Of a DNA stretch of 64,000 nt, positions 11,235 to 24,432 are shown one piece after another. How positions within the stretch are numbered: the stretch's first letter is position 1; every line of letters starts with the position of its first letter. This DNA comes from Talinum fruticosum (lineage: Eukaryota > Streptophyta > Magnoliopsida > Caryophyllales > Talinaceae). The translations under genes and the position numbers were made by a program. The DNA is taken from the NCBI GenBank assembly GCA_021018815.1, contig JAITYX010000004.1, forward strand, positions 4,281,501-4,345,500, written 5' to 3'. The notes below the pieces were generated by a model. That model was not told the origin of the DNA. It saw only the letters and a program-made list of their open reading frames with translations, and searched no databases.

Positions 11235-14200
11235 ATGTCTGGGCTTTACAATTCTAACTTTTCTCCTGCAAGAGCTGTTTCTCCTCAGATTAGAACTCCT
11301 GCCTCCGATGACAGGTGAGTGTAAAAGCCTGCTCTTCTTGCTTAATTTCAGTATTCAAATGCTTACTTTTTATGGGTATCTTCCCACTTCATCAATTCTC
11401 GATTTTTTCCTCTTTCTCTCTCTCTCTGTCTCTCTGTCTCTCTCTATCGCTCTCTCCTGTTTGTGTTGTTATCTGGGGTCGATGGAATTATTGGGTAAAT
11501 GGGTTTGTTTATACTGGGTATTAGTTTAATTGACTGATTGACTGACTTGGTCTTCTTTGTTTCAGCAGTCAGTACTTGACGGAATTATTGGCAGAGCATC
11601 AGAAATTGGGTCCTTTTGTTCAAGTCCTTCCGATATGTAGCCGTCTTTTGAATCAAGGTTTCTCTTTCTAACTCCTGAAATCTTTTGTTTTCATTTCTGG
11701 GATCTGATTTTACTTGGGCTTTTCTCTTTTCCTTTTGTGCTTTCCTTTTCCCCCAATTTTTAGGTTTTCTTGATTGTCTGACACTAGCTATCGTCACTTC
11801 TCTTCCTCCTTTTCAGTGCCTTTTCCCATTTTGGGGGTCTCTTTTTCACCCCTTTTCTTCTTCTTCACATTTGTATTTATTGAAATCTGAATCATTCCCA
11901 TTTCCAAGAGGTTGATGAACTGGCAACTGTTCATTTTGGATGTAAACCAAGTGTGCCTGGTGTCGAATAAATCACAATTCCATCTTGGATTTATACCATT
12001 GAGGAAATTATGTGTTGTTTTCTACAGAAGTTGCGTTACTTATTAATGCCCACATCCACAATGCAGAGCAACTATTGAGCATGTTCAATAGCTCTTTTAA
12101 GTTTTCCCTAATTTATTGGCTTAATTGGCTTGCTCAGTTGCCGAAGCACCATGCCACAACTTTGGATATGAATCAGGAAATGCGTGACATTGTCTATATT
12201 GTACATTGTCTATCCATAGAGGTGCTCGATGCAGAATCATTGTGTACTGAAGTTGAGTTCAGTTTTATTTTTGCCTTGTTTGAAGGAGCTCGCCAAATTG
12301 TGAAGTGGTGCTACTGTGGGATGTGATGGGCCTCAGTGGATAGCATTTCATGGTTTGGTGTGATCATCTCGTCTGCCTACCTCAACTGAACAATTAAAAT
12401 TTTTTATAGCTATTAATTCGGTTGCATATTAACTCTTAACTGATTTTACTTCATTTTGTTTGACTTAATGTGTTTAATTTAGTGATAACCTGGATAAAGT
12501 TTTGTTATATCCAGGTAAGTAGTTGATTGTCTGGGTTGAATTTTAGGTAATAGTAAGTGAACCATGCTTTCCACCGATGCTCTTCTCTTGTTGATTGTTG
12601 AGTGTGGTTTCCTTTTCATTTGTTTCTTCTTTTATGTTATAGCTATTGTTGTGCTACCAATATTTGTTTAATACACTTTTAACTCTCCCTCCCCCCAACT
12701 TGGGTAAAACAAATGCAGAGATATTGAGAGTTTCTGGTATGTTGCCCAACCAAGGGTTTGGTGACTTTGATAGACGTCAACATAGAAGCCCTAGTCCTAT
12801 GGCATCCGCAAACATAATGTCAAATATTCATGGTGGATGGAACGGCCTGCATCAGGAGGTATTTATTTAACTCTTGCATTTTGGAATATGGAGATACTAG
12901 TTGGTCTATATGAATTCTCATTTTTACGTGTCATCTTGCTTGTTTATGCTCTGCTATCCAAAATAAAAGGGGTTTATGTGTTGCGGAAGAACTGAAATAG
13001 AGCTATTCAGGAACCTTTCAAATATGTTGAGAACTGATCACCTTACTATTAGCAGAATTATCAGTTTACGTACTTTTTCTATGGACTATTGTTTTAATGG
13101 TATTAAGGAGTGCAGTTCAAGACAATTTTTAGTAGTACTTAGATTACAAGATCCTGTTTGTGGGGAATGGGGATTTGGCTCAGTGAACATGGCTTTCATT
13201 TACTCAGTTGTCTAATGCCTCTGGCTCCCATGAGTCCTATTTCAGGTCTCTCTTTTTAATTGAAGAGAGCATTTTGGATCATGTGATTGCTCCATCTACC
13301 TAACTAAAGCAAGAGAATGAACTAGACATTAGTTTGTCTTTGAATTTCTCTGGGAACTTCATCATGTCGAGGGAAGTTTTTCTGAGATCTTGTACTGGGC
13401 CAGCCTAGTTTGCCTCCACCTCAGAGTATGAGATGTTTATTCGATGTTCGCATTGTAGCTTATAGGGATGTAAGTTTCAACTTTTGCCCCCTACCAACAA
13501 AAAAAAAAAAAAAAAGAAAAAGAAAAATATATCCAGAGTTGCCCTTCTTGCTGCATATTCAGAAGGATACAAGCATACCTGATAATATACCAATTATCCC
13601 TGAAGTGCTTAGCTAAAGCAACTAACTATTCCTAACTTCAATGAATAATGTTTATGGAAACTATGACTCAGTTAAACAGAAAGCTTGCGAATGGATATCT
13701 CTCATAAGTGGTTGAAATGGAGTCTTTTGTCTTTACTGATCCTGGTGCTAATCTGTATTTCTTTCATGTCATTCGTATCTTGATTTTCTGTTTCATTGCT
13801 TATATGAGATGCAAACTGGTGGTCTCTAGTGATGCCATTTCCATGGCATGAATTATGACAGTAACAAAGTTATTGCTGCTTCTATCCTTTACCCTTTACT
13901 GTGGTCCTCCCATCAGAAGTTTTAAGGACTTTTTCTTACATCTTCTTACAAGCGGCAATTTGTTTCCTTCCTGTAAGCAGCTTGTCCAACTTTTTTGTTG
14001 GTGTTGATAGAGTTGGACAATTGTCGTTGTTGTTTAGAGTCTGTTAGCATTTAAAGTTCATTCTTGGTTAAAGTTAAGATTATCCTGGACATGTCTTTAT
14101 TTTTTGTTGAGTTTGGAATTGTGTGGCATGGCTGGATGCGAGAAAAACAGAGGAAAAGGACGAGAAAAAACACAGCACTTTAATCTGTTCCCTTTTGGCA

Positions 14201-16041
14201 AGATCGCCAAGTCATGTGCTGCATCGGTGCTTTTGTTGCAGTTAAGAAGAGGCTGTATTCTGGTTGTGGAAGTTTAATCTTTGAGCAATATATTTCGTCA
14301 AATCCACTTTTTGTATTTGAATGCTAGGGAGATTCCGGAGAAGTGAAAGACTTTTTGGGAGACTGTTGTAGGGAATTGTCAATTCCATTTTAAATTGGAG
14401 TAACCTTTTATCTGAAAACTGGACATGTGCTGGGTTCCAAATGATGGGTATTGCAGATCTTCTGCAAAAGGCTAGAAAGTGAGGACGGTGGCAGGAAGCT
14501 GGTATGGATAGAATACAATGTGAGGGACAAGTGACAAAATAAGCAGTAGAGCACAATTAGTACCAAGTACAAACAATTAAAAAGGTGGCAGACTAGTGGA
14601 ACATGAGAAAAACTCAGAGACCCCCACAACGAAAAAAAGGAGATAATTTATGGGGAGCTTTAGATTTATGCGGCTTAGCTTGACAAATAGAATGATTTTT
14701 TCAATAGATCCCAACAAATACCTTTAAAGGTCCTTGTATATTAGAAAAATGGTACCTTTGAATGTTTTCTTTGAGAAAAAGGAAGATTAGAATGAATCAG
14801 AAAGAAACTATGATGGCACTTGGTTTATGGACAGGAAAGTAACTAAATGTAAATGTGAGGTGCTGCAATACAAGAGTACAAAAGTTAAAACAAGCAAAAA
14901 GAGAAAGTAAGAAAAGAGACAAAAAACTAGACATTGTATTTGCCCAAATGAGCGAGTAATGGAGCTGCTATATTAATTCATGATTACTATAGTTGTTGGG
15001 CAAGACTCTTTAAACTTCTACTTTGTTATATTTTAATTTATGCTAATTTTAAGTTTCTAGCCATTTATTAAATGCCCCAACCTCCTATTGATTTTCTTCA
15101 TTGATATCCTTTTCACTATTGCAATGACACTTTGCTTTAACATGCAGAGATTGAGTGCTCCACTTGGAATGTCGATGGACTGGCAAGGAGCACCTGGGAG
15201 CCCCAGCTCGTATACCGTGAAAAGGATTTTGCGACTTGAAATCCCGGTAGACACTTATCCCAATGTAAGATTCTCTTTTAAGTGCCAAGGTTGATAGGAC
15301 ATTCTCTGCTTTTTTGTGGCACTTTGTTTGATTTAGCTTTTGCGATATGACATTGACCGCCAATTTGATAACTGACATTAGCTTTCATGTTACAGTTCAA
15401 TTTTGTTGGTCGACTTTTGGGACCCAGGGGTAATTCATTGAAACGTGTTGAAGCTTCAACTGGTTGTCGTGTTTATATTAGGGGGAAAGGGTCGATAAAG
15501 GATCCGGACAAGGTAAAAGTCTAGTTCATCATTTGATGGATTGATGACTGGGAATTGATTGAATATAGCTCCTAAATTTCATCTTCTTTCTTTTCTTCAT
15601 TATTTCCCTTGATTTCTTGCCTTGTTGCTAGGAAGAGAAGCTACGAGGAAGACCTGGTTATGAACATCTGAATGAGCCACTCCACATTTTAATCGAAGCT
15701 GATATGCCTCCTAATATTGTTGACATAAAGCTGCAGCAAGCTAAAGAAATTTTAGAGGAATTGCTGAAACCCGTGGTATGTATCTCTAATAACTCATTCT
15801 ACACGTTCTAAACATTTGGAAAATGGAAATCATCCTAAGGTTTTCTCTCATTGGTATATTCTTCTTTGTGTGGTATTCTGTTTGTGTTTAGGATGAATCA
15901 CAAGACTTCTACAAGAGGCAGCAATTGAGGGAGCTGGCAATGCTGAACTCAAATTTGAGAGAAGAAAGCCCTGGGCCGAGTGGCGGCAGTGTCTCTCCGT
16001 TCAACACCAGTGGGATGAAGCGTGCAAAACCAGGGCGTTAA
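11235..16041 (+). CDS. KH-domain (STAR/Quaking-like) RNA-binding protein
   Basis: Seven coding exons: 11235-11314, 11569-11657, 12719-12858, 15148-15264, 15396-15512, 15632-15775 and 15892-16041. All junctions are GT-AG and the frame closes exactly at 278 aa. Residues 1-57 ([34 protein letters not shown]) form the dimerisation-like N-terminus of this plant family. The KH domain covers about 127-230, with the RNA-contacting GxxG loop as GPRG at 151-154, [13 protein letters not shown], and a QUA2-like ELLKPVDESQD extension. The Ser/Pro-rich tail ends RAKPGR. The closest remembered relatives are Arabidopsis At3g08620/At2g38610 and rice SPIN1, which bind RNA and are linked to splicing or flowering. 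The role here is inferred from family. The leader is CT-rich, and intron 3 is long (2.3 kb). Confidence 0.93.
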
Positions 16042-16480
16042 GAAGTCGGGTATTGATAAATTTACGATGCCGCCTCTCCTACGTGTCGATTATAAGGGTT
16101 CACGTTCTAAATTCGTCTCTCGAGTAATGCACAGCTTGCATATAGGGCAGCAGTCAAGCCGGTTCTTGGTGGTGAGCTACTACTTTGGTGGGTCATTTTC
16201 CCTTGGGTTTCTTCCTTCCCCTTTCATATTTTATTTGCCCTCTTTTTTCTTTGGCGTTTTTTCGGACAAACAGCTGGAAAAGGGGTAAAACAGAAAAACC
16301 AAAAACTGTTAACCAAAAAACCAAAAAATAAAAAAGAGGAGTGATTATAGTGGTTTTGGGTTTAGTTTACCTTTTTTCTTTTAACAAAAAATTTAATTTT
16401 TCATCCTGTCAGGTTAGTGTAAGTTGTAAGCTTATTATTTATATTCATCATTGGATTTATTCATGTGTTAATGAAACTGG
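16042..16480 (+). other. KH gene 3' UTR (approximate)
   Basis: T-rich sequence after the KH stop codon with several plausible poly(A) regions near 16,330-16,480. The ORF beginning near 16,022 overlaps the KH end in another frame and is not a gene. Confidence 0.4.
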
Positions 16481-16517
16481 AAGAGTGTGAGTATATATAA
16501 AATTATGTATGTATAAA

Positions 16518-16571
<54 letters not shown>

Positions 16572-16686
16572 GGGGTATGAATTATGATTGTGATTGAGTA
16601 TTTTGAAAATTTGGGGTGGGATTACTGATGGGTTGGTGTGATTTTGCATTATTTATTATTATTATTATTGTTGTTATTATTATTAT
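16518..16686. repeat. ATT/TTA microsatellites
   Basis: An uninterrupted ATT run at about 16,518-16,570 and a second, interrupted ATT/GTT run at about 16,650-16,686, just downstream of the KH gene. Confidence 0.9.
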
Positions 16687-16689
16687 GTT

Positions 16690-18950
16690 GTCTGTATAAC
16701 ATGAAGATGCAAATGGGTTGATTGATGGATGGGAAAAATTAAAAATTAAAAATTAATTAATTAATTTATTATTATTATTAGTTATTTATTTTTGGCATTT
16801 TTGATGATATATTATTAATGGTATGGGTTTGGGTGGGCTATGTAGTGTAAAGTGTGGGAATAATATCTTAAGTATGTCCAAAATAGTAAAGGATACTTTT
16901 TTCTTTTTTTTTTTATAGTGAGTCAGTCACTTTGTCGGTCCTTCTCAAATCGGTAGTCATAGGATTCCCCGAATCCTACATGCACCTATTCCTATTTTGG
17001 CTGCCTTTGTGGACCCTCCTATTCTTCTTCCTTAGATTTTTCTTCTAAATATTTGTCATTTGCATTTTATTATTTATTAATAACTAGCAAGATTACCTCA
17101 ATATCAAGGGAATGCTCCCGTTGATCAATCCGTTTGAAGAAGTGGGTTAATGGTTAGACCGGTTGAATTGTCTAGTATGGGTCAATTTGATTGGGTTGGA
17201 CCTATTAGATCCAATTGACTCTGTCATTAAGCCCTTTTAACTGCGGTACCAAGTTCTTGTGTACCCCTCCTCGAATCTCAAATCTTTTTCAAGGAAAATT
17301 TGTGTTAAATTGCTTAAGTTAAATTTATAAGGTTATTAGAGGAAGTTGTAAGGGGTCGTAAGAAATCGTAAACAATTATAAGTAACTTGGGTGTTAGTTG
17401 TAAAGTGAAAAAAGAAGATGTCTTTAATCGAGCAAAGGGTAACATATACACTAAATTTGATCCTATGATCACTAGTCTAGCAGAGGGTTCCCGTCCCATA
17501 GTCTAATTGAGCATCCTCTTTCTTTGACGTCATTCCATTTAACTTTAGCTTATAATTTTACAATCGCTTATAGTCGCTTATAACTTTGTTTACAATTCTG
17601 TACGGCTTATAACTAAATGATGCATATCTCTCTGCATTAATCGAATGGAGGCAAATAAGATGTATTTGTAGTTGGAACCTTTAACTATTTTATTTTGGCT
17701 AATTTTGTAGTTAGAATTTGAAACTCTTTGAGGTGGCATTGGCATTGGCATTGGCTTTGGCTTAGGCTTAGGGTTTCATCTTGACCTAATTATATTAGAG
17801 TAATCATTATTGTCATTATGTTAATTATGTTGCTCATATTAATAATTCATAATCATAACAATTGTTTTTATAATATCCATAGTATTTTTGTGTTATTATT
17901 AGCATTATTTCGATGAATATAAAAACAAATCATTGCCGGTGAATCAAATATGAATCATTTCATTGGTTTAGGTTACCCCTATTTTCTACAACCGATATCA
18001 ATCATCTTGTCTTTGACAACATTAATTTATACGTTTTATTTATTTATTTATTATTTGAGTCTAAATAAACAAAAAAGGCAGCATAATATAATTGAGAAAT
18101 GGGAATTAAACTCGGGATTTAAATTTTGACTATTAGACCGAGACATTATCGATTATTTATATGCCTTATACTTGGTCTTATTATCAATCCGGTTGTATTG
18201 GGCTTGACAAGATAAAATCAGTTGTATTGGCCCAGTGACTACCTTATCTGACCTTGTCAACAGAGGCTATTTGCTTGAAATGTCCAAGCCCATGCTCATT
18301 CTCCAGGTTTCTTTTTATTGATTGGTCTCGTTGTTTTTTTACTCTTCGTACGCCCCCTTACATGTAGGCTACTGTGCCTACCGAGACAATGCGTAACATG
18401 TGGCATGATTAGAGGGACTATAGTGACATATCAAAATCACGCAACCTGCTTTGATATATTATGTTATATTAATCGTGCCTTTTAAGTTTTAACCCAAAAT
18501 AAATTAGTAATAAGTAGAGAGTAATCCATCGGCTTATAACCGTGCTTAAGACCTTTTGTTTTTTCAATACGGAAAAAATCCACTTTTTAGTTTTCACATA
18601 TGTGGTTGAGAGATCCACTTGTGTAGAATGAAAATGAATTGTATCAAAAAATCGTGAATGTTATTTAATGGTACGAAAAATATTAAATGTTATTAATAGA
18701 AAATAATAGCACTAGATAAAATTTAATAGAATTAGATGTTGATAATGAGCATTACTGTAATAATTTAAAGTTAAAAAGAACAAATTTTTAATTTCACAAC
18801 CTATTCTTACGACGAACGTACTTTTTATATTAGTATTTTCACAAAATTCACGAGACAAAGCGTCTCTCAAAAATATACTTTTTAATTTACGAGGAATTAA
18901 CAAGATTTGGAGAATGGGCTTTGAAGACTCATCTTGCTGATCATCAACCC
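16690..18950. other. Intergenic spacer, no gene seen
   Basis: AT-rich spacer between the KH and DUF3411 genes. It includes a short GGCATT hexamer repeat near 17,740-17,757 but no recognisable coding exon, RNA gene or clean transposon end. Confidence 0.5.
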
Positions 18951-19343
18951 AAATACATAGGAGCAGCACCAGAATGTTGACAGCCCATTCATCTTCTTCC
19001 TTCCTTCAGTGTCCCACCTACCCCCTTTGCTCTCCTGGTCAGGTTTCCCCACCATATTCACTACCTTCACCCACCCTCTCTCTCTTCTTATGCCAATTGT
19101 CTCTCTCTCCCTCCATTGCCATTGAACCTCCTCCTCTGTCTTTGTCCAGTCCATTAGGGCAAGAATTAGATTCTCATTTTTATTTTTTTATAAATTTAAA
19201 GTTAAAAGTATTCTCCCCTGCTTTTCCTTTTTTCCCACTTTTCCCAAAAGATCTCCGATCCCTTTCTCTCCCCACTCTCTCACTCTCTCTCTCTCCTCTC
19301 TGAACACTGAGCCGCCGAGACAGGGAGAGAAAAGTACCCAGAC

Positions 19344-20372
19344 ATGGTGGCAATGGCTCAGCTCCGCTTCTCTCCTCTCTCCACCCACCATCACAATCAC
19401 CATCGTCATTTCTCTCTCTCCAATCGCTGCCCTTCTGATTCCTTCCCGGGTTCTTTGTCTCTCCCCGTTTGCCCATCTCAGAATACTTATCTCCGATTGA
19501 AACCCTCTTCCCCTGATAGATTTGAGCTCTGCTTCTCCGCCGGAGATGGAGGCGCCGCCGGCATCGGGCGCGGAACCGGCGGCGGAGGAGGAGGCAATGG
19601 AGGATTCGGCTCATCTGGGTCAGGCGACTCATCATCCCATTTTGACGATTCATCATCGTCGTTAGGGATTCTGGGCATCTTCTTACAGGGCTGGAAATCT
19701 AGGGTTGCGGCGGATCCCCAGTTCCCATTCAAGGTTCTAATGGAGGAGCTCGTCGGCGTCACCGCTTGCGTCCTCGGAGACATGGCGTCGAGGCCCAATT
19801 TCGGGCTCAACGAACTCGATTTCGTCTTCTCTACCCTAGTCGTTGGATCAATCCTCAACTTCACCCTCATGTACCTCTTAGCCCCCGCCGCCGGCGCCTC
19901 CTCCGGCTCTCTGCCGGCCATCTTCGCCGCCTGCCCTAAGAGCCACATGTTCGAGCCTGGCCCTTTCTCTCTCCTCGACCGCTGCGGGACTTTCGTCTAC
20001 AAAGGGGCCGTCTTTGCCGCCGTTGGATTCGCCGCGGGGCTCGCTGGCACCGTCCTCTCGAACGGATTGATCAAGATGAGGAAGAAGATGGACCCCAACT
20101 TCGAGACCCCCAATAAGCCCCCTCCCACGATCCTTAACGCCGTGACTTGGGCTCTACATATGGGTTTGAGTAGTAATTTGAGGTACCAAACTTTGAATGG
20201 GGTCGAGTTCTTGTTGGCTAAATCTCTCCCTCCGGCGATCTTCAAGACATCGGTGGTGGTTCTGAGGTGTGCGAATAACGTTCTGGGTGGAATGTCGTTC
20301 GTGATCTTGGCTCGATTGACGGGGTCCCAGAGCGTGGATCAGCCTAAGGAGAAGGCTGAGAAGTTAGCTTGA
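19344..20372 (+). CDS. RETICULATA-related protein (DUF3411), plastid envelope
   Basis: Single-exon gene of 342 aa. Residues 1 to about 60 are Ser/Pro/His-rich and basic, like a chloroplast transit peptide. A Gly-rich linker follows (about 71-92), then the DUF3411 core from about residue 120 (FPFKVLMEELVGVTACVLGD, ELDFVFSTLVVGSILNFTLM, LDRCGTFVYKGAVFAAVGFA, NAVTWALHMGLSSNLRYQTL). Several hydrophobic helices suggest an integral envelope membrane protein. Family members affect leaf cell density and plastid-derived metabolism, but the biochemical activity is unknown. A second Met at residue 4 is the only alternative start. The GC-rich codon use and lack of introns differ from the neighbours, as in the remembered Arabidopsis relatives At3g08630/At3g08640. 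The upstream leader is CT-rich (19,070-19,300). Confidence 0.9.
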   Translation: MVAMAQLRFSPLSTHHHNHHRHFSLSNRCPSDSFPGSLSLPVCPSQNTYLRLKPSSPDRFELCFSAGDGGAAGIGRGTGGGGGGNGGFGSSGSGDSSSHFDDSSSSLGILGIFLQGWKSRVAADPQFPFKVLMEELVGVTACVLGDMASRPNFGLNELDFVFSTLVVGSILNFTLMYLLAPAAGASSGSLPAIFAACPKSHMFEPGPFSLLDRCGTFVYKGAVFAAVGFAAGLAGTVLSNGLIKMRKKMDPNFETPNKPPPTILNAVTWALHMGLSSNLRYQTLNGVEFLLAKSLPPAIFKTSVVVLRCANNVLGGMSFVILARLTGSQSVDQPKEKAEKLA

Positions 20373-20640
20373 AGATGGCACGGCCATTTATCAGTCGACT
20401 TCTTCGAGGTGATTGTGTTTTTGTCTTCTTTCTCTCTTTTGTTTTTTCCCCTTTAGGAGTATGAATAGTAGTGGGATCACACAAGATGAGAGCTTCAGCT
20501 TCAATGGAAGCTGCTTAGGTTTCTTTGTAGTTTGTGCTTTCAATGGATTTGCTCCTTTACTGCTTTGTCAAGGTAGATAGTTTTGAATAAAAAGGGACCC
20601 TTTTTCTTTTAATGAAACAGTTGAATGCTGACAATTAGGG
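20373..20640 (+). other. DUF3411 gene 3' UTR with AATAAA signal
   Basis: T-rich trailer with GAATAAAAAGG near 20,585, a canonical poly(A) signal about 210 bp after the stop codon. Confidence 0.45.
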
Positions 20641-20649
20641 TTGGTTTGA

Positions 20650-23450
20650 TTTTGGAGGATGTTGGTTTGAGTGAATGTGTTATAGAATCATACCCCAATT
20701 GGCTTGATTATGTGGGGTTGATAATGATGATGATATGTCTTGATTGTTGCACTTGCTCTCTGGTGTATTTTTAACAGAATACTATCGATTTAATGAGAAA
20801 ATTTGCAAATTTTCTTCCGCAAACTGCATTCTATGATTTTGCTGTGTACTAAGCCTCGTTCATTATATATTGATCTTACTGATGAGGGGAGGGAGGCTCT
20901 CTTCTCCTGGGTTTGCTCAGGAGAAACCCAGGAGAAAGATATGATTTTGCATTTGTTCGAAGTCTTGTTTTGCTGATTCTTGGCTGTCCTTGTGGCTAAA
21001 TATTGGGTTTTCTGCTTGAATTGTGCTCCTTTGTGATCCCGAGTGCCACATAATGCCTGTCAGACTGTCAGTGAAGTTCACTATTTTCAGTCTTGAATCT
21101 GAGTTGATCAGATCAATTTGCATTTTTTAAAAAAAATTACTCCATTTAGAGACTATCAACCAAAATTACATGATTTTTTTGATGACAACTGGCCGCGTGA
21201 TTTTCTGAATTTTGTTGGGTACCTTCAGAGACATTCTTCTTCCACCAGCAGTCTTGTTTGAGCATCTACCTGGCCTACTTGATGTTTGGTATTGAGACTA
21301 GTTGTCTCTGTTCTTCCTCTCGCATTTTAAGTTTTAACTGTAAAGCCTTCAAGTTGCCAGAAAGATTTAAACACCAAGTGATTAGCACTTGATCCATTGA
21401 AATAGCCTGCCTTCTGGTCTTCTGAAGTCTGTGACATTCAATGATGACAACCATCACATACGTTTTCATATGGATCACTTAGAAAGGTCAGATCGGGGTG
21501 TTCCTCCTAGAATTGACGAGCAGTTAAAGGATGAACAGGGAAAATTCAGGAAGCTAGTGAAAGAAGGGTAGAATGTTGAAGATCAGGTTCTAGTCTGTTG
21601 TTCCTCCAGCAGCTGGACTTGTACGTCACATAATAGAAGCTAGCTAACTGGGAAGGTTACGGCTTTTATGGTGACTCCTGATCAGTTCTCATCCGGAAGC
21701 TTAAGCACAATTCTACCAATTTGCTCAAAGAAGTTTGCATAGACCAATTCAGGAAAGGAGGCTTGTTGTTGTGTGGGGGTTGAAGCCTCAAAGGAGGTGT
21801 GATACTGTTGCAAGGATTGCCCATTTCTGGCTAAGGCTTGTGAAAATTGACCTCTAGCCGATTACCAGACCTGATGACTATGACCCGACACCTGAGACCT
21901 GAAATAGGGCCTGACCTGATTTGGACTTGAAACCAAATTGACCTGACCCAGCCAAACTTGACCTATAATTTTCTGCTAAGTTTATTTTCTTTGCAAACAA
22001 TTTTATGGAAGTCAACCCGAAAATGGAAGATGATCGTAGGCCATTCAAACTAAACTAAAATTTCATTGATCAAAAGAGCTAATAGTTGAATGTCAAACAG
22101 GGCCAAAACCCTAAAGGAGATACAAGGACGGTGGAAGTAAAGGTGAGCTCTGTAATATCTTACGTGCTCAAATCAACTTCATGTCCCCTCCTCCCACCAA
22201 AAAAGAAAAGATAAAGATATAAAAACTGACCGTTTCAATAAGGTTCCAAAGACGATATTGGTAGTATTAACTCTATCGAACATCACCTTAGTAAGGTTCT
22301 AAGGCGTTTATTGTTATCACTTTTAAAGACTTTGTGCGGGTATAGAACAACGCTCTCAATCAAGTTCTTTGTGCCAGTTGCTTAATAATACGAGAAATAT
22401 AGGTTTCACATTATTTCTAGTTGAAGAAGTCGTTTGCTGGTAGCCTCCTTCAATTTTCTGCGGAGTCTAATATCTTCTTTCCTCCTCCATTCCTACAATA
22501 CTTAAAAACTATAGATTCGGATTTACGGGCTCGGTAACATAGCTCAATTTGAGAAGTGAATTTAATTTTTTTGATAAAAGGAATCATAAAAATAGAGATG
22601 TATTTTAAAAAATCAAAACAAAATTATACATATGATAATTTAGATTTATAAATTTAAATATGTGGTATAATTTTTACCATACATGAGAGATTATGCTATT
22701 CATATTATTTTGATTCTTGATAATTAATTAGATTTATTTATTTTAACTAATCTCAAATTCTTTGAATAAAATTATAAAAGGGAACCTTATTTCCATTTCT
22801 TGAATTTAAGAGGACGCTTAAATTGGTTTCCTTTCGGTCCACTTTGATAAGAACTTTTTATTTCTCGGTTTTCACATATGTAATATTCTTCCCGTTTTAC
22901 AATACTTGTTATTTTTTAAATGTGAAATAATATTAATAAGATACAATATTAATGATAAAATTTATATTAAAAAATTAAATTATCTTAAAATTTCACTGAA
23001 AATGAAAAAAATTAATAAAAAAATGAATAAAATTGATAAACTAATCAACAATTAAAAAAGGTTACTTTAAACTCAATAAGTACATACAACACCAAGTTCA
23101 TGTACCCTTGCAATATACTCATTGAATCCTTAAATACACGAAATTAGCCCAAATTCCAATTAATTTAACTTAATTAAAAACTTATAAAAAATTATCAACT
23201 AATCAAATTAGGACAAATGTCTCCAAAAACAAACCTCCATGTATTCATTTTTTATTAATATATGTATTCAGTTTCATAGTAGTATTAATTATATTAGATT
23301 ACCTTTATACCCCTAAAACCTCAATTCTAAAACCAAAGCAAAAGAAGTCAGTCAAAATTAAGCAAGAACTATTAAAAAAAAGTCAATGTTTGTACAGTAG
23401 TAGTGATGAACAAGTACTGAGTTATGACTCATTAGAAAGAGACAATAACC
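20650..23450. other. Intergenic spacer with simple repeats
   Basis: No recognisable gene. At 21,860-21,970 is a GACCTGA/GACCCGA-rich tract of a kind common in degraded plant repeats. Near 22,885-22,915 a TTCTTCCCGTTTTACAATACTTG motif resembles one end of a Stowaway MITE, but no partner end was found. Confidence 0.4.
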
Positions 23451-23460
23451 TACTTGCACA

Positions 23461-23463
<3 letters not shown>

Positions 23464-23505
<42 letters not shown>
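23464..23505. repeat. TA dinucleotide microsatellite
   Basis: About 20 TA units ending directly at the inverted-repeat element that follows. Confidence 0.95.
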
Positions 23506-23509
<4 letters not shown>

Positions 23510-23661
23510 TTCTACCCACCGAAATTTTGACTTCACCGACAATTTAAATGAGACGTAAAATTGATACAAATGAAATTCAAATTTAAGTCTAAGCATTAAA
23601 TCTATTTATCTATACAACCTATACATACAAGTTATATAGTATTTCGGTGGGTAGAAGCACA
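23505..23661. mobile_element. Short inverted-repeat element (MITE-like), 157 bp
   Basis: The left arm TGCGCTTCTACCCACCGAAAT (23,505-23,525) and right arm (23,641-23,661) are reverse complements over 21 bp with one mismatch. The interior is AT-rich and non-coding. Both flanks are TA-rich, so a TA target duplication is possible but cannot be proved. Confidence 0.65.
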
Positions 23662-24348
23662 AATATATATAACTATGACTATATATTATATATTTTTATT
23701 AATTTCATATGCTTTGGTCAAGTGTCATAAGAGGGTATGGTGAGACTATTACAAATAGAAAGAGAACATTAATAATAAATTTGAATTTTTGGAATTACAT
23801 TTGTTGTGTTTTACCTTCAATGCTTATGGCCTAAAATGATTATATCCTTGATCAAATAAAAATTAAAGCGAGAAAATATATCCGTAAACAAAAAAATAAA
23901 AAACACATAAATAAAGAGATATTGCTTGTTACCATTGGCAAAACGCCAATGACAACCCTATCGAACAAAGAAAAATTTAGAATTTTATAGAGAGAAAGAG
24001 AGTAAACGAGAAGAGGAAGCTGGGGTTACTTTTGTTTTTATAACATTAATCTTTATTTATGAGTTATATTCAAAGTTAAATGATCTCTAAGCTCATACTT
24101 GGAGATCATCCATAAAATAATACTTTTATTATTTTTTTTCGATATGTAAGCAATAATATTTTGTGACTTATATAAGATTTTAGAAAAAAATAAATAATAT
24201 AAGCCTATGTGACACATGAGTATTAACACTATTTTTTTTAATCTCTACGCTAATTCTTAATCACATTGAGTTTTATTTACGTTAAACACTTATAGGCTAA
24301 TAGCTCTAGCTAGGGCACGGCAATTAAACCAGGAAAAACCGGTCCGGT

Positions 24349-24391
24349 TTGGTCCAACGCACCACCCTCACCCGGTTCTTCACCGTCATCG

Positions 24392-24432
<41 letters not shown>

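Noticed and set aside
10855..11529. 224-codon ORF over the KH leader
   Set aside because: It reads through the CT-rich leader and intron 1 in a different frame from KH exon 1; low complexity.
19487..19948. 153-codon ORF antisense to the DUF3411 gene
   Set aside because: It mirrors GC-rich coding sequence on the other strand; the sense frame matches a known family along its whole length.
22885..23060. Another Stowaway MITE
   Set aside because: Only one terminus is visible; no matching opposite end or TA pair.
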